64,000 nucleotides of DNA from JARBAU01 sp040414675 (GTDB lineage Archaea; Thermoproteota; Nitrososphaeria; Nitrososphaerales; Nitrososphaeraceae): positions 62,001-126,000 of the forward strand of contig JBEDUN010000007.1 in the NCBI GenBank assembly GCA_040414675.1, written 5' to 3'. The position numbers and the translations under genes were made by a program. The notes under the pieces are model-generated. The model made no database searches and was not told the DNA's origin. It was given only the letters and a program-made list of their open reading frames with translations. This document shows positions 26,176 through 34,998 of the stretch, one piece after another. Each line of letters begins with the position of its first letter. The first letter of the stretch is position 1.

Positions 26176-27132
26176 ATGGTAATATCTGTTGCTCAGCAAG
26201 AATCGCGGGCATCTAGATCCTTAGAGATTAGAAAATTATCTATCGACCGTGGAACAACCCTACTTAAAAGGGGTTTTGCTCGTATGCAAAAACATGGCGT
26301 AATTATGGATATAACTAATGTTGAACAGGCTCAGATAGCAGAAGAGGCAGGTGCAGTGGCAGTTATGGTTCTAGACAAGCTACCATACGACATACGAAAA
26401 ATGGGTGGTGTCGCTAGAACCGCTAGTGTAAATGTGATTAGTGAGATAATCGATAACACTACTATCCCAGTTATGGCAAAATGTAGGATTGGCCATGTTT
26501 CTGAAGCTAAGCTCCTTCAAGGCGTCGGTGTTGATATGATCGATGAAAGCGAAGTGCTTACACCAGCAGACGAACATCGACATATATGGAAATGGGACTT
26601 TACTACACCATTCGTCAACGGTGCAAAGAATCTTGGCGAAGCACTACGTAGGGTCGAGGAAGGTTGTGCTATGATCAGAACCAAAGGTGAGCCTGGCACT
26701 GGCGATGTTGCAGAAGCTGTTTCACACATAAAATTGATGAATTATGAGATTCGCAAAGTTCAGTCCATACGTGGTGATAAGCAGGAATTGATAAAAGTAG
26801 CAAGAGAGATGGGGGCATCCTTTTCTCTGGTCGAGGAGGTTTCTCGTCTAGGAAAGTTACCAGTCGTTAATTTCGCTGCTGGTGGTATATCGACTCCTGC
26901 AGATGCTGCTTTTCTCATGAATTTGGGATGCGATGGTGTGTTTGTCGGATCAGGTATCTTTAAAGCCAATGACGCCCCTCAACGAGCAAGAGCTATAGTG
27001 CTTGCAACATCGCACTTTGATAGACCTGAAATAATTGCCGAAGCGCAAAATATGATTGACGAAAACAAGTCAATGCTCGGACTCGATACAAAAAATCTTG
27101 AGTTAAGAATGCAAGAAAGAGGACCGATTTGA
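26176..27132 (+). CDS. pdxS: Pyridoxal 5'-phosphate synthase, lyase subunit PdxS
   Basis: 318 residues of the PdxS/Pdx1 TIM barrel that condenses ribose 5-phosphate, glyceraldehyde 3-phosphate and ammonia into PLP. Key features are the Schiff-base lysine region VMAKCRIGH (near 95), DMIDESEVLTPADE, the phosphate-binding GEPGTGDV, and VNFAAGGISTPADAA with GSGIF near the end. ATG 26176 is 15 bases after a TATA-like stretch (CTATATAAG near 26150). It overlaps pdxT, giving the usual two-gene unit; the subunits form a 12+12 complex. Confidence 0.97.
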   Translation: MVISVAQQESRASRSLEIRKLSIDRGTTLLKRGFARMQKHGVIMDITNVEQAQIAEEAGAVAVMVLDKLPYDIRKMGGVARTASVNVISEIIDNTTIPVMAKCRIGHVSEAKLLQGVGVDMIDESEVLTPADEHRHIWKWDFTTPFVNGAKNLGEALRRVEEGCAMIRTKGEPGTGDVAEAVSHIKLMNYEIRKVQSIRGDKQELIKVAREMGASFSLVEEVSRLGKLPVVNFAAGGISTPADAAFLMNLGCDGVFVGSGIFKANDAPQRARAIVLATSHFDRPEIIAEAQNMIDENKSMLGLDTKNLELRMQERGPI

Positions 27133-27740
27133 GTAATTCGATTAATATCGGAATTTTGGGACTTCAGGGTGATATCGAAGAAAACATCATCTGTACCAAA
27201 TCAGCATTGAAGAAAGCTAGACTAAATGGAGAGATAAATTCAGTTCGTTATTCTGAAGACATTGAAAAGCTAGATGCAATGATAATTCCTGGCGGTGAGA
27301 GTACTGTAATGAGTTCACTTATTTCTGCAAAAGCCTTTGATTCTATCAAGAGAAGAATTTCGGAAGGTATGCCAGTTCTGGGCATATGCGCAGGTATGAT
27401 ATTACTTTCTAAAAGTGCATATGATCGGGTCGTAGGTGATAGAAAGCAAAATTTATTGTCAGCTTTGGATATTACCATTGAAAGGAATGCCTTTGGTAGA
27501 CAAAACGATTCCTTTGAAACCTATTTGAGTATACCTCTAATTGGTAAAAGTAAGGTGAAGGCGATTTTTATTAGAGCTCCTATAGTAAGGGAAGTAGGCA
27601 GAGGAGTGGAAGTAGTAGCTAAGTTTGAGGACAAGATTGTTGCTGTAAAGCAGGATAATATTATCGGAACCTCATTTCATCCCGAGTTAAGTGATGATAG
27701 ACTATTTTTGTTGTTTTTAAAGCGCGCATTTAAGGTTTAA
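27129..27740 (+). CDS. pdxT: Pyridoxal 5'-phosphate synthase, glutaminase subunit PdxT
   Basis: 203 residues of class I glutamine amidotransferase. GILGLQGDIEENI opens the chain. GGEST near 57 is the oxyanion strand, GICAGMILL near 84 carries the nucleophilic cysteine, and GTSFHPEL near 180 carries the catalytic His and Glu. It hydrolyses glutamine and channels ammonia to PdxS. The TTG start at 27129 overlaps the pdxS TGA by three bases, which fixes the start and implies coupled translation. Confidence 0.96.
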   Translation: MSNSINIGILGLQGDIEENIICTKSALKKARLNGEINSVRYSEDIEKLDAMIIPGGESTVMSSLISAKAFDSIKRRISEGMPVLGICAGMILLSKSAYDRVVGDRKQNLLSALDITIERNAFGRQNDSFETYLSIPLIGKSKVKAIFIRAPIVREVGRGVEVVAKFEDKIVAVKQDNIIGTSFHPELSDDRLFLLFLKRAFKV

Positions 27741-27821
27741 TCCTTATGTGAGGACATGTGAAAATTAATTCAAATATGCGGGGGGTGGGATTCGAACCCA
27801 CGAACCGCTAAAGGACGGGAT

Positions 27822-27836
27822 AACCCATTGTAAGAT
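27822..27836 (-). other. Canonical tRNA intron (37/38) in tRNA-Leu(UAA)
   Basis: 15 bases. Anticodon-loop bases CTTA pair with intron bases TGGG (including G-U pairs) to form the 4-bp central helix. The 3-nt bulges AG|A and TT|A flank it, as needed for archaeal splicing endonuclease. Confidence 0.75.
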
Positions 27837-27850
27837 CTTAAGTCCCGCGT

Positions 27851-27868
27851 CTCCAATTATAGGATAAT
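27851..27868 (-). other. Non-canonical D-arm intron in tRNA-Leu(UAA)
   Basis: 18 bases. Exon CCAA pairs with intron TTGG as a 4-bp central helix, flanked by 3-nt bulges AT|A and AG|A. An inner TTAT/ATAA helix closes on a 3-base loop. Removing it restores the D stem. Because the intron and the 3' exon both begin with A, a one-base shift of both cut sites is possible. Confidence 0.7.
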
Positions 27869-28151
27869 ATTTGGCCGGGCTCTACAACCCCCGCATTGTA
27901 CCTCAAATAACTAAGAACACGTAATTAAAACCTTGAGTTGTCCATTGTCTATTCGTCAGAATTTTGAAGTGCTATCACAAGTTAAACTCTATAGGGTAAA
28001 CATGATTCTACCATCTAAAGGTCTACAAACGAAAATCGTACATTCACATTTACCTTACTATTTGATCTAATCTTCGGTGGTATTTGAACAAGTAAATCGA
28101 ATAGAGGATAACAACATTAATGAAGCCCCGTTGTCATGTAGAATTCTTATT

Positions 28152-28225
28152 GCCTTGGTAGCTCAGCCTGGTAGAGCGTTGCCTTGGTAAGGCAAAGGTC
28201 CCGGGTCCAAATCCCGGCCAAGGCT
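28152..28225 (+). tRNA. tRNA-Thr(GGU)
   Basis: 74 bases with a complete cloverleaf. The acceptor is GCCTTGG/CCAAGGC, the D stem GCTC/GAGC and the anticodon stem TTGCC/GGCAA. The anticodon loop is TTGGTAA (anticodon GGT) and the T stem CCGGG/CCCGG. Discriminator U73 is typical of archaeal tRNA-Thr. No intron; CCA is not encoded in frame with the 3' end. Confidence 0.95.
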
Positions 28226-28385
28226 ACCATGTTATACTGGGTCGGTTTTTACAATTGGACGTGCATCGTTGATTTTACATTAGATATAAGATTGGATGTA
28301 ATTCTTAATAATATATGGTAGGTAACTATTTCACTGAGAATATTGAGTAATTTTACCTTTATCTCTGAATGGCTATTTTCCTCTT

Positions 28386-28520
28386 TCATTGCCTTTGGTA
28401 CATTTCTCTTGAAATCGAGATCGCGTATAATATTTGTATTTTAGTATTGGATAATCGTTCAAACCCCTTTTCGCTTAACTCTGGAGGTAACTGCCTTAAC
28501 ATTATAAAACGGAATTTCAT
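28386..28520 (-). CDS. Possible small protein (44 aa)
   Basis: A minus-strand frame from ATG 28520 (or ATG 28502) to TGA 28386-28388, with a protein-like, amphipathic composition (LRQLPPELSEKGFERLSNTKIQ, KIQILYAISISREMY). No family is recognised and no Shine-Dalgarno is visible. It lies in a long gap after tRNA-Thr. Listed as a candidate only. Confidence 0.3.
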   Translation of the reverse strand: MKFRFIMLRQLPPELSEKGFERLSNTKIQILYAISISREMYQRQ

Positions 28521-29175
28521 TCTTGCTATTACAAGACTTTTCTCTAAGTGTTAGGACGAAAATCGCTCAATTCTTAGATATGGATCATATGTTACTAACA
28601 AAGATACATCATTGAAAGAAGGAATTATTGTAATGTCTATCCCTGAAGTGACCACCGATATTAAATATTACCTCGTATGACGGCTTTAAATAATTTTTAC
28701 GAATTTTTCCTGTAGATACTAAATACAGTACTTGCGACAGTAATTGAGAAATCTTCTCACGCAACCAAGATACTCACGATGAAGAAATGCCATAGTTCGA
28801 ACAATAAAAACAACTCAAAGTGATTATTTTTTTAAGAATCCTATTTAAAATTATTAGGTATTAAGATTCTACGTAAAGCTTAATGCCAATTTAGATTAGA
28901 ATTGAATCCTAGATAAAATAATAATTTTAGTGTACATAATGCGTCAGCAAGGTCCAGGATGCTATAGAACATGTATTAGTTGAATATGAGGACTAGTTCA
29001 ACTCACCTTAAAACTATGTTTTGAAGCTATTGTAGAATAATCAAAGTTACTTTTACTACCCAAACTGCTTATTGAGTTGAGAAGTATTACATGTATAAAT
29101 TGACTTGAATATCAAGATATGTTCTTTGTATACTCGTTTCTATTACGGAGTCTCTAGTTTATTACTATGGTTAAA
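28521..29175. other. Long AT-rich intergenic gap
   Basis: About 650 bases with no supported gene, tRNA or distinct repeat between the possible small gene and the convergently placed CBS gene end. Confidence 0.4.
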
Positions 29176-29637
29176 TCACTTACTGACACTATCTACGTCT
29201 TTCATAGACTCTATTATTCTTGCATTAACTTCGTCCATGTCTAGATTATTTTTTAAATATCCTACGAAATTGCTTGGAGTGATTATACCTACAGGCTTAT
29301 TTGACTCATCGTCCTGTACCACTAACAAATGCCTAACATTATTTTGTAACATTATATCAGCTGCGACATCTATTTGTGAATCAGCTTCGATAGTTACTAG
29401 AGCAGATGACATTAGGTGCTGAACAGTAGTTAGCTTACTACTAGCATCATGTACACAGATTCTCCAAACTAAATCCCGCTCGGTGATTATTCCTATTGCA
29501 TTCCCATTTTCATCAGTTACAACTAACGAGCTAATCCTCTTGTCACTCATCTTTTTTGCAGCTTCCTGAGCACTGGAAGAGGACTTTATGGTCTCTAACT
29601 TTTGAGTCATCAGATCTGCGATCGAAGGTGTCGCCAT
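29176..29637 (-). CDS. CBS-domain pair protein
   Basis: 153 residues made of two tandem CBS motifs (a Bateman module), which usually bind AMP, ATP or S-adenosyl compounds. CBS1 covers about 8-65 (SSAQEAAKKMSDKRISSLVVTDENGNAIGIITERDLVWRI). CBS2 covers about 75-135 (SQIDVAADIMLQNNVRHLLVV...PVGIITPSNF). No fused catalytic domain is present, so it probably acts as a ligand-sensing adaptor. ATG 29637 is well placed. A monocistronic unit with AT-rich gaps around it. Confidence 0.92.
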   Translation of the reverse strand: MATPSIADLMTQKLETIKSSSSAQEAAKKMSDKRISSLVVTDENGNAIGIITERDLVWRICVHDASSKLTTVQHLMSSALVTIEADSQIDVAADIMLQNNVRHLLVVQDDESNKPVGIITPSNFVGYLKNNLDMDEVNARIIESMKDVDSVSK

Positions 29638-29958
29638 TCTTCAGAATCAGTGAAGTTGTATCTATATAAATATTCGCAATCGGCTGTATAAAATTGAGTT
29701 CAATTTGAGTCTATTGTTACGTTCAATCAATTCATCATTGTCCTAGAAATATATCAAAATATCCAAAATATTGGTAGAGGATGGTTCTGGAGGTTCCTCC
29801 CGACCGTGGCAATTAATTAAAAAATTACTTTTGAAGTAGCATTAAACCTGATCGAAAATTTGATCGATATTGATATTCAATATTTGAAACATTTCCATAT
29901 CGAGTCTAAAAAACTGGAACGAAATGTATGCCAAAAATAGCTATTCTTATATCTAACC
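29638..29958. other. Intergenic gap
   Basis: About 320 AT-rich bases between divergent genes. No additional gene or RNA supported. Confidence 0.4.
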
Positions 29959-30210
29959 GTGAGGAATTATTATAAATTGGTAACTGAGGCATACTGCGTG
30001 AAATGTAAATCTAAAAGAAACATGAAAGATGACAAGCAAATAACGATGAAAAATGGTCGGCCAGCCATTACTGGAATATGTCCTACATGTGGTACAAAAA
30101 TGTTCAAAATAGGAGGCGGAAGCACCAAAGTTGCCGCGAAAGTAAAACCCGCCAGTAAAAAGGCTGTGAAAAAGACCACTAAAACGAAAGCAAAGAATAA
30201 AAGGAAATAG
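29959..30210 (+). CDS. DUF5679 zinc-ribbon protein with lysine-rich tail
   Basis: 83 residues from GTG 29959. TTG 29977 (beginning LVTEAYCVKC) is an equally plausible start with a GAGG motif ahead. AYCVKCKSKRNM (about 12-23) and GICPTCGTKMFKIGG (about 45-59) provide the two CxxC knuckles of DUF5679, with the conserved NGRPAITG between them. The last 25 residues are a lysine/alanine tail resembling histone H1 tails (KKAVKKTTKTKAKNKRK), which suggests nucleic-acid binding. Function not established for the family. Confidence 0.88.
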   Translation: MRNYYKLVTEAYCVKCKSKRNMKDDKQITMKNGRPAITGICPTCGTKMFKIGGGSTKVAAKVKPASKKAVKKTTKTKAKNKRK

Positions 30211-30525
30211 ATCTGTTATATTTTTTGCTTTAGATCGAACTTGGCTCGATCGTTCAACCTATTTTTAGATTTATGCAAATTATGCGTTATTGACAAGAGA
30301 GTTTAATTATATTGTCTTAAGCTTAAAAACAAGTGATTTATGACACTCGAGAAATTGAGCATACAAATCGAACATATTATTCTTTGGGCGTGCATTCGAC
30401 ATACATCATGAAACTACATCTACAATTAAAATCTAAGATGATTGTCACTTAAGTCAGATCAAGCTCTCTAGCAACTATATCTGTTCACAATGGCATTGAT
30501 CAATTTCAAGGAGGATAAAATGTAA
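30211..30525. other. Intergenic gap with Shine-Dalgarno and ATG-TAA element
   Basis: About 315 bases without a gene. It ends with AAGGAGG at 30509-30515, then ATG TAA (30520-30525) immediately followed by the TTG that starts the next frame. Confidence 0.4.
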
Positions 30526-30990
30526 TTGGACTACTCTAATGGGATTTACAAAACGTACAGAATAACGATTTATTTTGAATCTGACCAAGGACCATTGCAT
30601 CTTGGTCATGCAATTTCTAGTATGATGGAAACAAATAATTCAATTATTGCAAATCGAATTCTAAACGTCGAAGCTGAACAACAGGTTCTATTGGACGATG
30701 GGACATATGTTAACACTGAGTGTGAATTGAGCCGAATTGAAAACAAGAATCGAAGCAGCAAGATACAACTTTTTCAAAGGGAATACTCGTCCAGTAATCA
30801 ACCCATTCCTAATACCATTCCTCGATCTCAAAGTCTCGCGCATAGGACTGAAGCAGACGTCCTTTTCGCTTCAGATAAACTTTTTGAACCTGTATTAGAA
30901 TCGAAGGATTCGTCACCTACATCGAACAAGTTGAGACGGATTGTAAAAGACGATATAAAACAAACTTCTATCCTGGAATATCTTGGATAA
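30526..30990 (+). CDS. Hypothetical protein with PIP-box-like C-terminus
   Basis: 154 residues starting at TTG 30526, eleven bases behind AAGGAGG. No family recognised. The N-terminal part is a mixed alpha/beta domain (YRITIYFESDQGPLHLGHAISSM). The middle is Ser/Asn-rich and probably disordered. The final residues KQTSILEYLG resemble a PCNA-interacting peptide (Qxx[ILM]xx[aromatic][aromatic/L]) placed, as usual, at the very end. A link to PCNA is inference. A stop codon directly before the TTG rules out an upstream start in frame. Confidence 0.65.
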   Translation: MDYSNGIYKTYRITIYFESDQGPLHLGHAISSMMETNNSIIANRILNVEAEQQVLLDDGTYVNTECELSRIENKNRSSKIQLFQREYSSSNQPIPNTIPRSQSLAHRTEADVLFASDKLFEPVLESKDSSPTSNKLRRIVKDDIKQTSILEYLG

Positions 30991-31331
30991 GATATCTCAA
31001 TTGTATATGAGTTCAGTTCGGTTGGAATCTGTTCCTAATCCCTTTGACTATCAATCTCTTAACTATTGAATTGTATCACAAAGTAAGAATGACATAACCA
31101 TGACAATATGTGTGATCGACCGAATTAGCAGACAATACTCTCTCTATTTTCTACCAGATCTGACATCAGGATTAGATCAGAATATGGCTTCAGCTATTGA
31201 AAATATAGAATAATTTATGACTACACTTCAATATCACTTTAAAACTTTTCAGTTGAATATGTATAGGTAATTTTTTGTATAGCTAAATCCTAAAGTTGGT
31301 CCGAGGCAACAGAAATATAGGTATTGGTCTA
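30991..31331. other. Intergenic gap
   Basis: About 340 bases. A 37-codon frame at 31100-31213 (MTICVIDRIS...) has no supporting feature, so none is called. Confidence 0.35.
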
Positions 31332-31481
31332 ATGAACCTTATGCCTAGTCATGGAGATTATGACGAAAGTACCAAGTGTTGGTACTGCGAATATTGGATG
31401 ACTAAAGAAGAATGGTTAGACATTCATGATTATTCTCCCAGTGAAGTTGCATCAAAATATCAAGATCCTGAACGATTGTAA
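31332..31481 (+). CDS. Small CxxC protein (49 aa)
   Basis: From ATG 31332 the frame encodes 49 residues; it stays open upstream to TTG 31296. It contains KCWYCEYWMTKEEWLDIH with a single CxxC and many aromatic and acidic residues, ending DYSPSEVASKYQDPERL. The composition is clearly protein-like, and a metal-binding or redox role for the CxxC is possible. No known family recognised. It lies between AT-rich gaps, convergent with the CDF gene. Confidence 0.55.
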   Translation: MNLMPSHGDYDESTKCWYCEYWMTKEEWLDIHDYSPSEVASKYQDPERL

Positions 31482-31679
31482 TTTAGGACGGACCGATTGT
31501 CATCAATTTTAGGAATTGAGACTATCCAATTGCTGATACCTCATGGATAAGCCACAATTACAAAGCAATAATGGAATCTTGGGAACAGGATTAATGTTAG
31601 ACGGTGTCTCAAAAGTCTCGAAAAGACTAGATGAATGATATAGCCTCCATACATAGTTTTCTATATTATGTAGATCTAT

Positions 31680-33218
31680 TCATGGCTCTGTGTGTACTAT
31701 GACCCTAGACGCTCCAGTCTGCTTAATAATTAAATCTTGGACCGTGGTAGCAATCTTATGTGCATCTTCAATTGTAGTCACAACATTATCGTGAAATGCT
31801 TCAATCCTTATTGCCAAAGTTATATGGATATCGTGATTCATATCTATGACGCCTATATCTTTACAATCAATCACTCCAGAGACTGAAATAGCTGTTTTCC
31901 TGATGTTTTCTAAATACGTAGTATTCGCCTGTTTCTCCACCCCGATTGTCGTATCTTTCACGATTTCGGATTCTATGTGTGTGGTAATATTCTGTATTTC
32001 AGGGACTTCATATTTAATTCGCCTTTCCAATTCATCTACTGTTCTGTGCGCAGCCTTCAATTCCAATGTGTTGTTCATTTGCACGTCCATGTAAAGGTGT
32101 AGTAGAGTCGGCTTTTTGTTATTGGTAGTTGTACTCATATCACGAAAGTTGTCCTGCGTTGGTCTATAACGATTATCATGATCTGGGTCAAGAATTCTAG
32201 AAAAATAAATGGAGTGAATATTGGTAATACCATCAGTTTCTGCTGCGATTAACCTTATCCTATCGCTAATCGTCTCACTACGAGATTCTATAGCATCAAC
32301 ATGCACTAAAACATCTGAATTAGGAAACGATTCTCTGATCTTGTTTTCTACCTTTGTTGCTACCCTGTGTGCGGTCTGATGAGTGCAAGTTCTTGGTACT
32401 TCGATATGCATGTCAACAAAGTCCTTTGTCCCTATTCGTCTGACACGAATATCGTGAGCACTATTTACTCCTTCCAATCCCGAAATGGTCTCTACTATGC
32501 GTTGATACACACCTTTGGGAGCTTTGTCTAATAATATGTCAAGCGTTCTTCTCCCCAACCCTAATGATGTATATATTATCATCCCAGCTACAGTAAGTGC
32601 AACATAGGCATCAATATTTTCTATCGGATATATTAATGCTAGAATCAGGCCAATGATAACAATCCCTGATGAGAACATATCCGCTTTGAAATGGATCGCA
32701 TCAGCTTCTAATGCTTGGCTGCCGAATTTTCTCGCAGTTCTGCTTAATGTGCGATATCTTATGTAATCTACACACAAGGATACGATCATGACTCCAAATG
32801 AGAATATTGTTATCTCGGGTTCCACCGTCTTAAAGAAAATCCGTCCAAAAGCCTCATAGCATACCCATGTAGCTGTAGCAAATAGGAGACCAATCTGGAC
32901 AAAACTCGAAATACTTTCAAATTTCGCATATCCGTAGGTGTACTTCATATCGGGAGGCCTAGCAACCATATGGATGGCATATAAAGTCATTACAGCTGCT
33001 ACTATGTCAAGTCCGGAGTGCATTGCCTCGGTTAAAATGCTAAGACTGTTTGTAGAAATGCCTACTAGAAATTTCAAAACAGTCAGTCCTACGGAGAATA
33101 AAATCGAAATAAAGGCTGCCTTGAACTTGATGTGGGATATGTCGCGTTCAGTAGTTGAGACGTCTACTTTCTCAAGGCTGTCCTCGTGACTTTCCTGATA
33201 ATTGTCGCCATTACCCAC
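31680..33218 (-). CDS. Cation diffusion facilitator (zinc-type) with extended C-terminus
   Basis: 512 residues from GTG 33218; a TTG at 33236 would sit too close to the TATA-like TCTATATATGCC near 33250. Six membrane helices cover about 30-215. The transport-site motifs HSGLD (TM2) and HFKAD (TM5) are both HxxxD, the zinc-type signature. The family normally has one cytoplasmic ZT-dimer domain. Here, three successive beta-alpha-beta-beta-like repeats occupy about 220-300, 315-415 and 430-510. It probably exports Zn2+ or another divalent metal by proton antiport. Confidence 0.9.
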   Translation of the reverse strand: MGNGDNYQESHEDSLEKVDVSTTERDISHIKFKAAFISILFSVGLTVLKFLVGISTNSLSILTEAMHSGLDIVAAVMTLYAIHMVARPPDMKYTYGYAKFESISSFVQIGLLFATATWVCYEAFGRIFFKTVEPEITIFSFGVMIVSLCVDYIRYRTLSRTARKFGSQALEADAIHFKADMFSSGIVIIGLILALIYPIENIDAYVALTVAGMIIYTSLGLGRRTLDILLDKAPKGVYQRIVETISGLEGVNSAHDIRVRRIGTKDFVDMHIEVPRTCTHQTAHRVATKVENKIRESFPNSDVLVHVDAIESRSETISDRIRLIAAETDGITNIHSIYFSRILDPDHDNRYRPTQDNFRDMSTTTNNKKPTLLHLYMDVQMNNTLELKAAHRTVDELERRIKYEVPEIQNITTHIESEIVKDTTIGVEKQANTTYLENIRKTAISVSGVIDCKDIGVIDMNHDIHITLAIRIEAFHDNVVTTIEDAHKIATTVQDLIIKQTGASRVIVHTEP

Positions 33219-33337
33219 AATTATAGTAAGAATCAATTATTTGGCATATATAGATTATTAAGCTAATTCGTTATCTATGTCGTTACAATTGAATTCATAA
33301 TCTGTTATTATGATTTAGTTTCATGTGTTCTGATTGT

Positions 33338-34255
33338 TTATTTAACTGACTTTATATTTCCAAGCTCAGTTTCAGTCCAGTTTATGAGGGATTGGAGATC
33401 ATCGGTTACGAAGTCTGCGCCAATACTTTCGGATAATGATTCTAAATCCGGGGTTGTCATCGTCGCTATCCGTAACTTTTCCTTCAATCTGGCTCTAACA
33501 GAAACCACGGCAGTAGTTAAGAACCTTAAAGAACCTTCTTTAGAGGAACAAACTACTATAACCACTAGCCCCATCTTGTTTTTACAGGTTCTAAGAATAA
33601 ACCTCTGAATATCAATGTCAAAAAAAGGATCTAGCTGATCTTCAACATTTCCAACGAAAATTGAATCGCCACCAAGCATTCGGAAGGTCAGAGCAGCAAA
33701 TTTCGCATAATATGTAGAGTCTTCAGAACCAGCTACACAGATTGCAAAAACATCTTGCTTTAGACTGTTTCTGGCCAATCCAAATTTCAAAAACTCTGAT
33801 ATTTCCATGATGACATTAATGAGATAAACTTTTTCAGTTTTTCCAAGTTTGCTTCTGTCGTAGAGTTCATTTATAGTGTTTAACGTAGGCAAAATCACGT
33901 CTAATAAAATTCTAACTCTATCTGCATGAGAATTGATTATGTTCAGCATAATCCTACGAGCAGAATCTTCATTACCGACTAAAACCGCCTCCATAAATCG
34001 CTGTTGTATTTCAAAATATTCCATCGGATACACAAAGTCTATCGCATCCTGTTCAACAGACCACACGTTTACCGAGCCCACCTTCTTTTTGTTAACTAGT
34101 CCTATCGTGTTGAGTACGTCCAAATATTTTGTAATTGTCATCCTGTTTATCCCTGTTTTGTTTGCTAATTCAATCCCGGACATCCCTGTTTCATCGCTTC
34201 TAAGAACGTCAATTATGCGTCGCTTCACCTCATCCATCGTGTATCTCTTAGACAT
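33338..34255 (-). CDS. Winged-helix regulator with cobalamin-binding-like fold lacking the ligand histidine
   Basis: 305 residues. The N-terminal 70 form a winged helix-turn-helix (GIELANKTGINRMTITKYLDVL). Residues about 85-165 resemble the helical cap of B12-binding modules (AVLVGNEDSARRIMLN...LPTLNTINELYDRSKLG). Residues 170-300 resemble the Rossmann-like B12 domain (FAICVAGSEDSTYYAKFAAL). The DxHxxG cobalt-ligand motif is missing, and the W-x9-EH cap motif of CarH is degenerate. It is probably a ligand-responsive repressor whose ligand is no longer, or never was, base-off cobalamin. This reading is inference from architecture. Confidence 0.7.
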   Translation of the reverse strand: MSKRYTMDEVKRRIIDVLRSDETGMSGIELANKTGINRMTITKYLDVLNTIGLVNKKKVGSVNVWSVEQDAIDFVYPMEYFEIQQRFMEAVLVGNEDSARRIMLNIINSHADRVRILLDVILPTLNTINELYDRSKLGKTEKVYLINVIMEISEFLKFGLARNSLKQDVFAICVAGSEDSTYYAKFAALTFRMLGGDSIFVGNVEDQLDPFFDIDIQRFILRTCKNKMGLVVIVVCSSKEGSLRFLTTAVVSVRARLKEKLRIATMTTPDLESLSESIGADFVTDDLQSLINWTETELGNIKSVK

Positions 34256-34287
34256 GAAAGCTCACCTCTCTCACTTGTGTAACTAAT

Positions 34288-34998
34288 TTAGCTATTACTC
34301 TTTGTATATCGTCGTGCTTTAGATATTAACATGGTAATTGCATCGAATGCTCTACCGATGTCATTCATCTTCACTACTATTATTGTATCAGTATGACAGC
34401 TTAATGTATCTTCAATGTTGATATGTCTACGAGAAATCTGGTTGTAAAATGCTATTGCACAACCTGGAGTTTTAATAATTTGTCCTGGACTGTGTACTAT
34501 GATCGCTGCTAAATCTTCATCGATTTCCAATATGTCATAGTTAGTGAATATCTCTCTTACTGAATCAATAAGTTTGTCATCAAATACCAAAGTTATGGAA
34601 GACAAGCTTTCTGAAACGCTTAAGAAGCTATTGACGTTCCTTGTGAGTGCCTTAGCAACTCTTTCTACTGTACGCTTGCTTCTAACTGTTGAGATCTTCG
34701 CGACATCCGTCTTGACACTAATTGTACTTTCACTTATGATCGAAGAAATAGTTTGTTCATGAATATAGTAAAATCTCCTCGCTCGTTTAATGGCAGTCAC
34801 AACACTTTCCAAGTTTACCTCTTTTTCCAAAGATCTTTCGATTTCAGGTTTAATTACTCTTGATAAACCGCTAAAATTGCAATAATCATTTTGAAGACAG
34901 TCTTGATATGATAGATCCGTAGCAATGATGTCATTAACGATGTTGGTTATGGATTTTTTTCCGACCAAGGTTGGCCTCAAATTATGTATTTTGGTCAT
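34288..34998 (-). CDS. ACT-domain-like regulatory protein, divergent from argG
   Basis: 236 residues, no exact family named. An N-terminal helical region (about 1-95) is followed by a serine/threonine-rich segment. Two ACT-like units, about 120-175 (ITLVFDDKLIDSVREIFTNYDI) and 175-230 (HSPGQIIKTPGCAIAFYNQISRRHINIEDTLSCHTDTIIVVKMNDIGRAFDAI), resemble the regulatory half of aspartokinases. ACT pairs bind amino acids. Position divergent from argG across 48 bases suggests feedback control of arginine or lysine synthesis; this is inference. The gene could be co-transcribed with the downstream winged-helix regulator (32-base gap). Confidence 0.7.
   Translation of the reverse strand: MTKIHNLRPTLVGKKSITNIVNDIIATDLSYQDCLQNDYCNFSGLSRVIKPEIERSLEKEVNLESVVTAIKRARRFYYIHEQTISSIISESTISVKTDVAKISTVRSKRTVERVAKALTRNVNSFLSVSESLSSITLVFDDKLIDSVREIFTNYDILEIDEDLAAIIVHSPGQIIKTPGCAIAFYNQISRRHINIEDTLSCHTDTIIVVKMNDIGRAFDAITMLISKARRYTKSNS

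Larger units (their letters stand above)
27777..27894 (-). tRNA. tRNA-Leu(UAA) with two introns
   Basis: On the minus strand a 7-bp acceptor stem (GCGGGGG / CCCCCGC), T arm GTGGGTTCGAATCCCAC and a long variable arm identify tRNA-Leu; discriminator A is at 27777. The anticodon stem CGGGA/TCCCG encloses CTTAAG, giving anticodon UAA. It carries two insertions: a canonical 15-nt intron after position 37 (27822-27836) and an 18-nt intron in the D arm (27851-27868). Removing both leaves 85 nt with a D stem GTA/TAC that matches the other tRNA-Leu in the window. No CCA is encoded. Confidence 0.9.

Noticed and set aside
31100..31213. 37-codon plus-strand frame
   Set aside because: No motif or context to support it.
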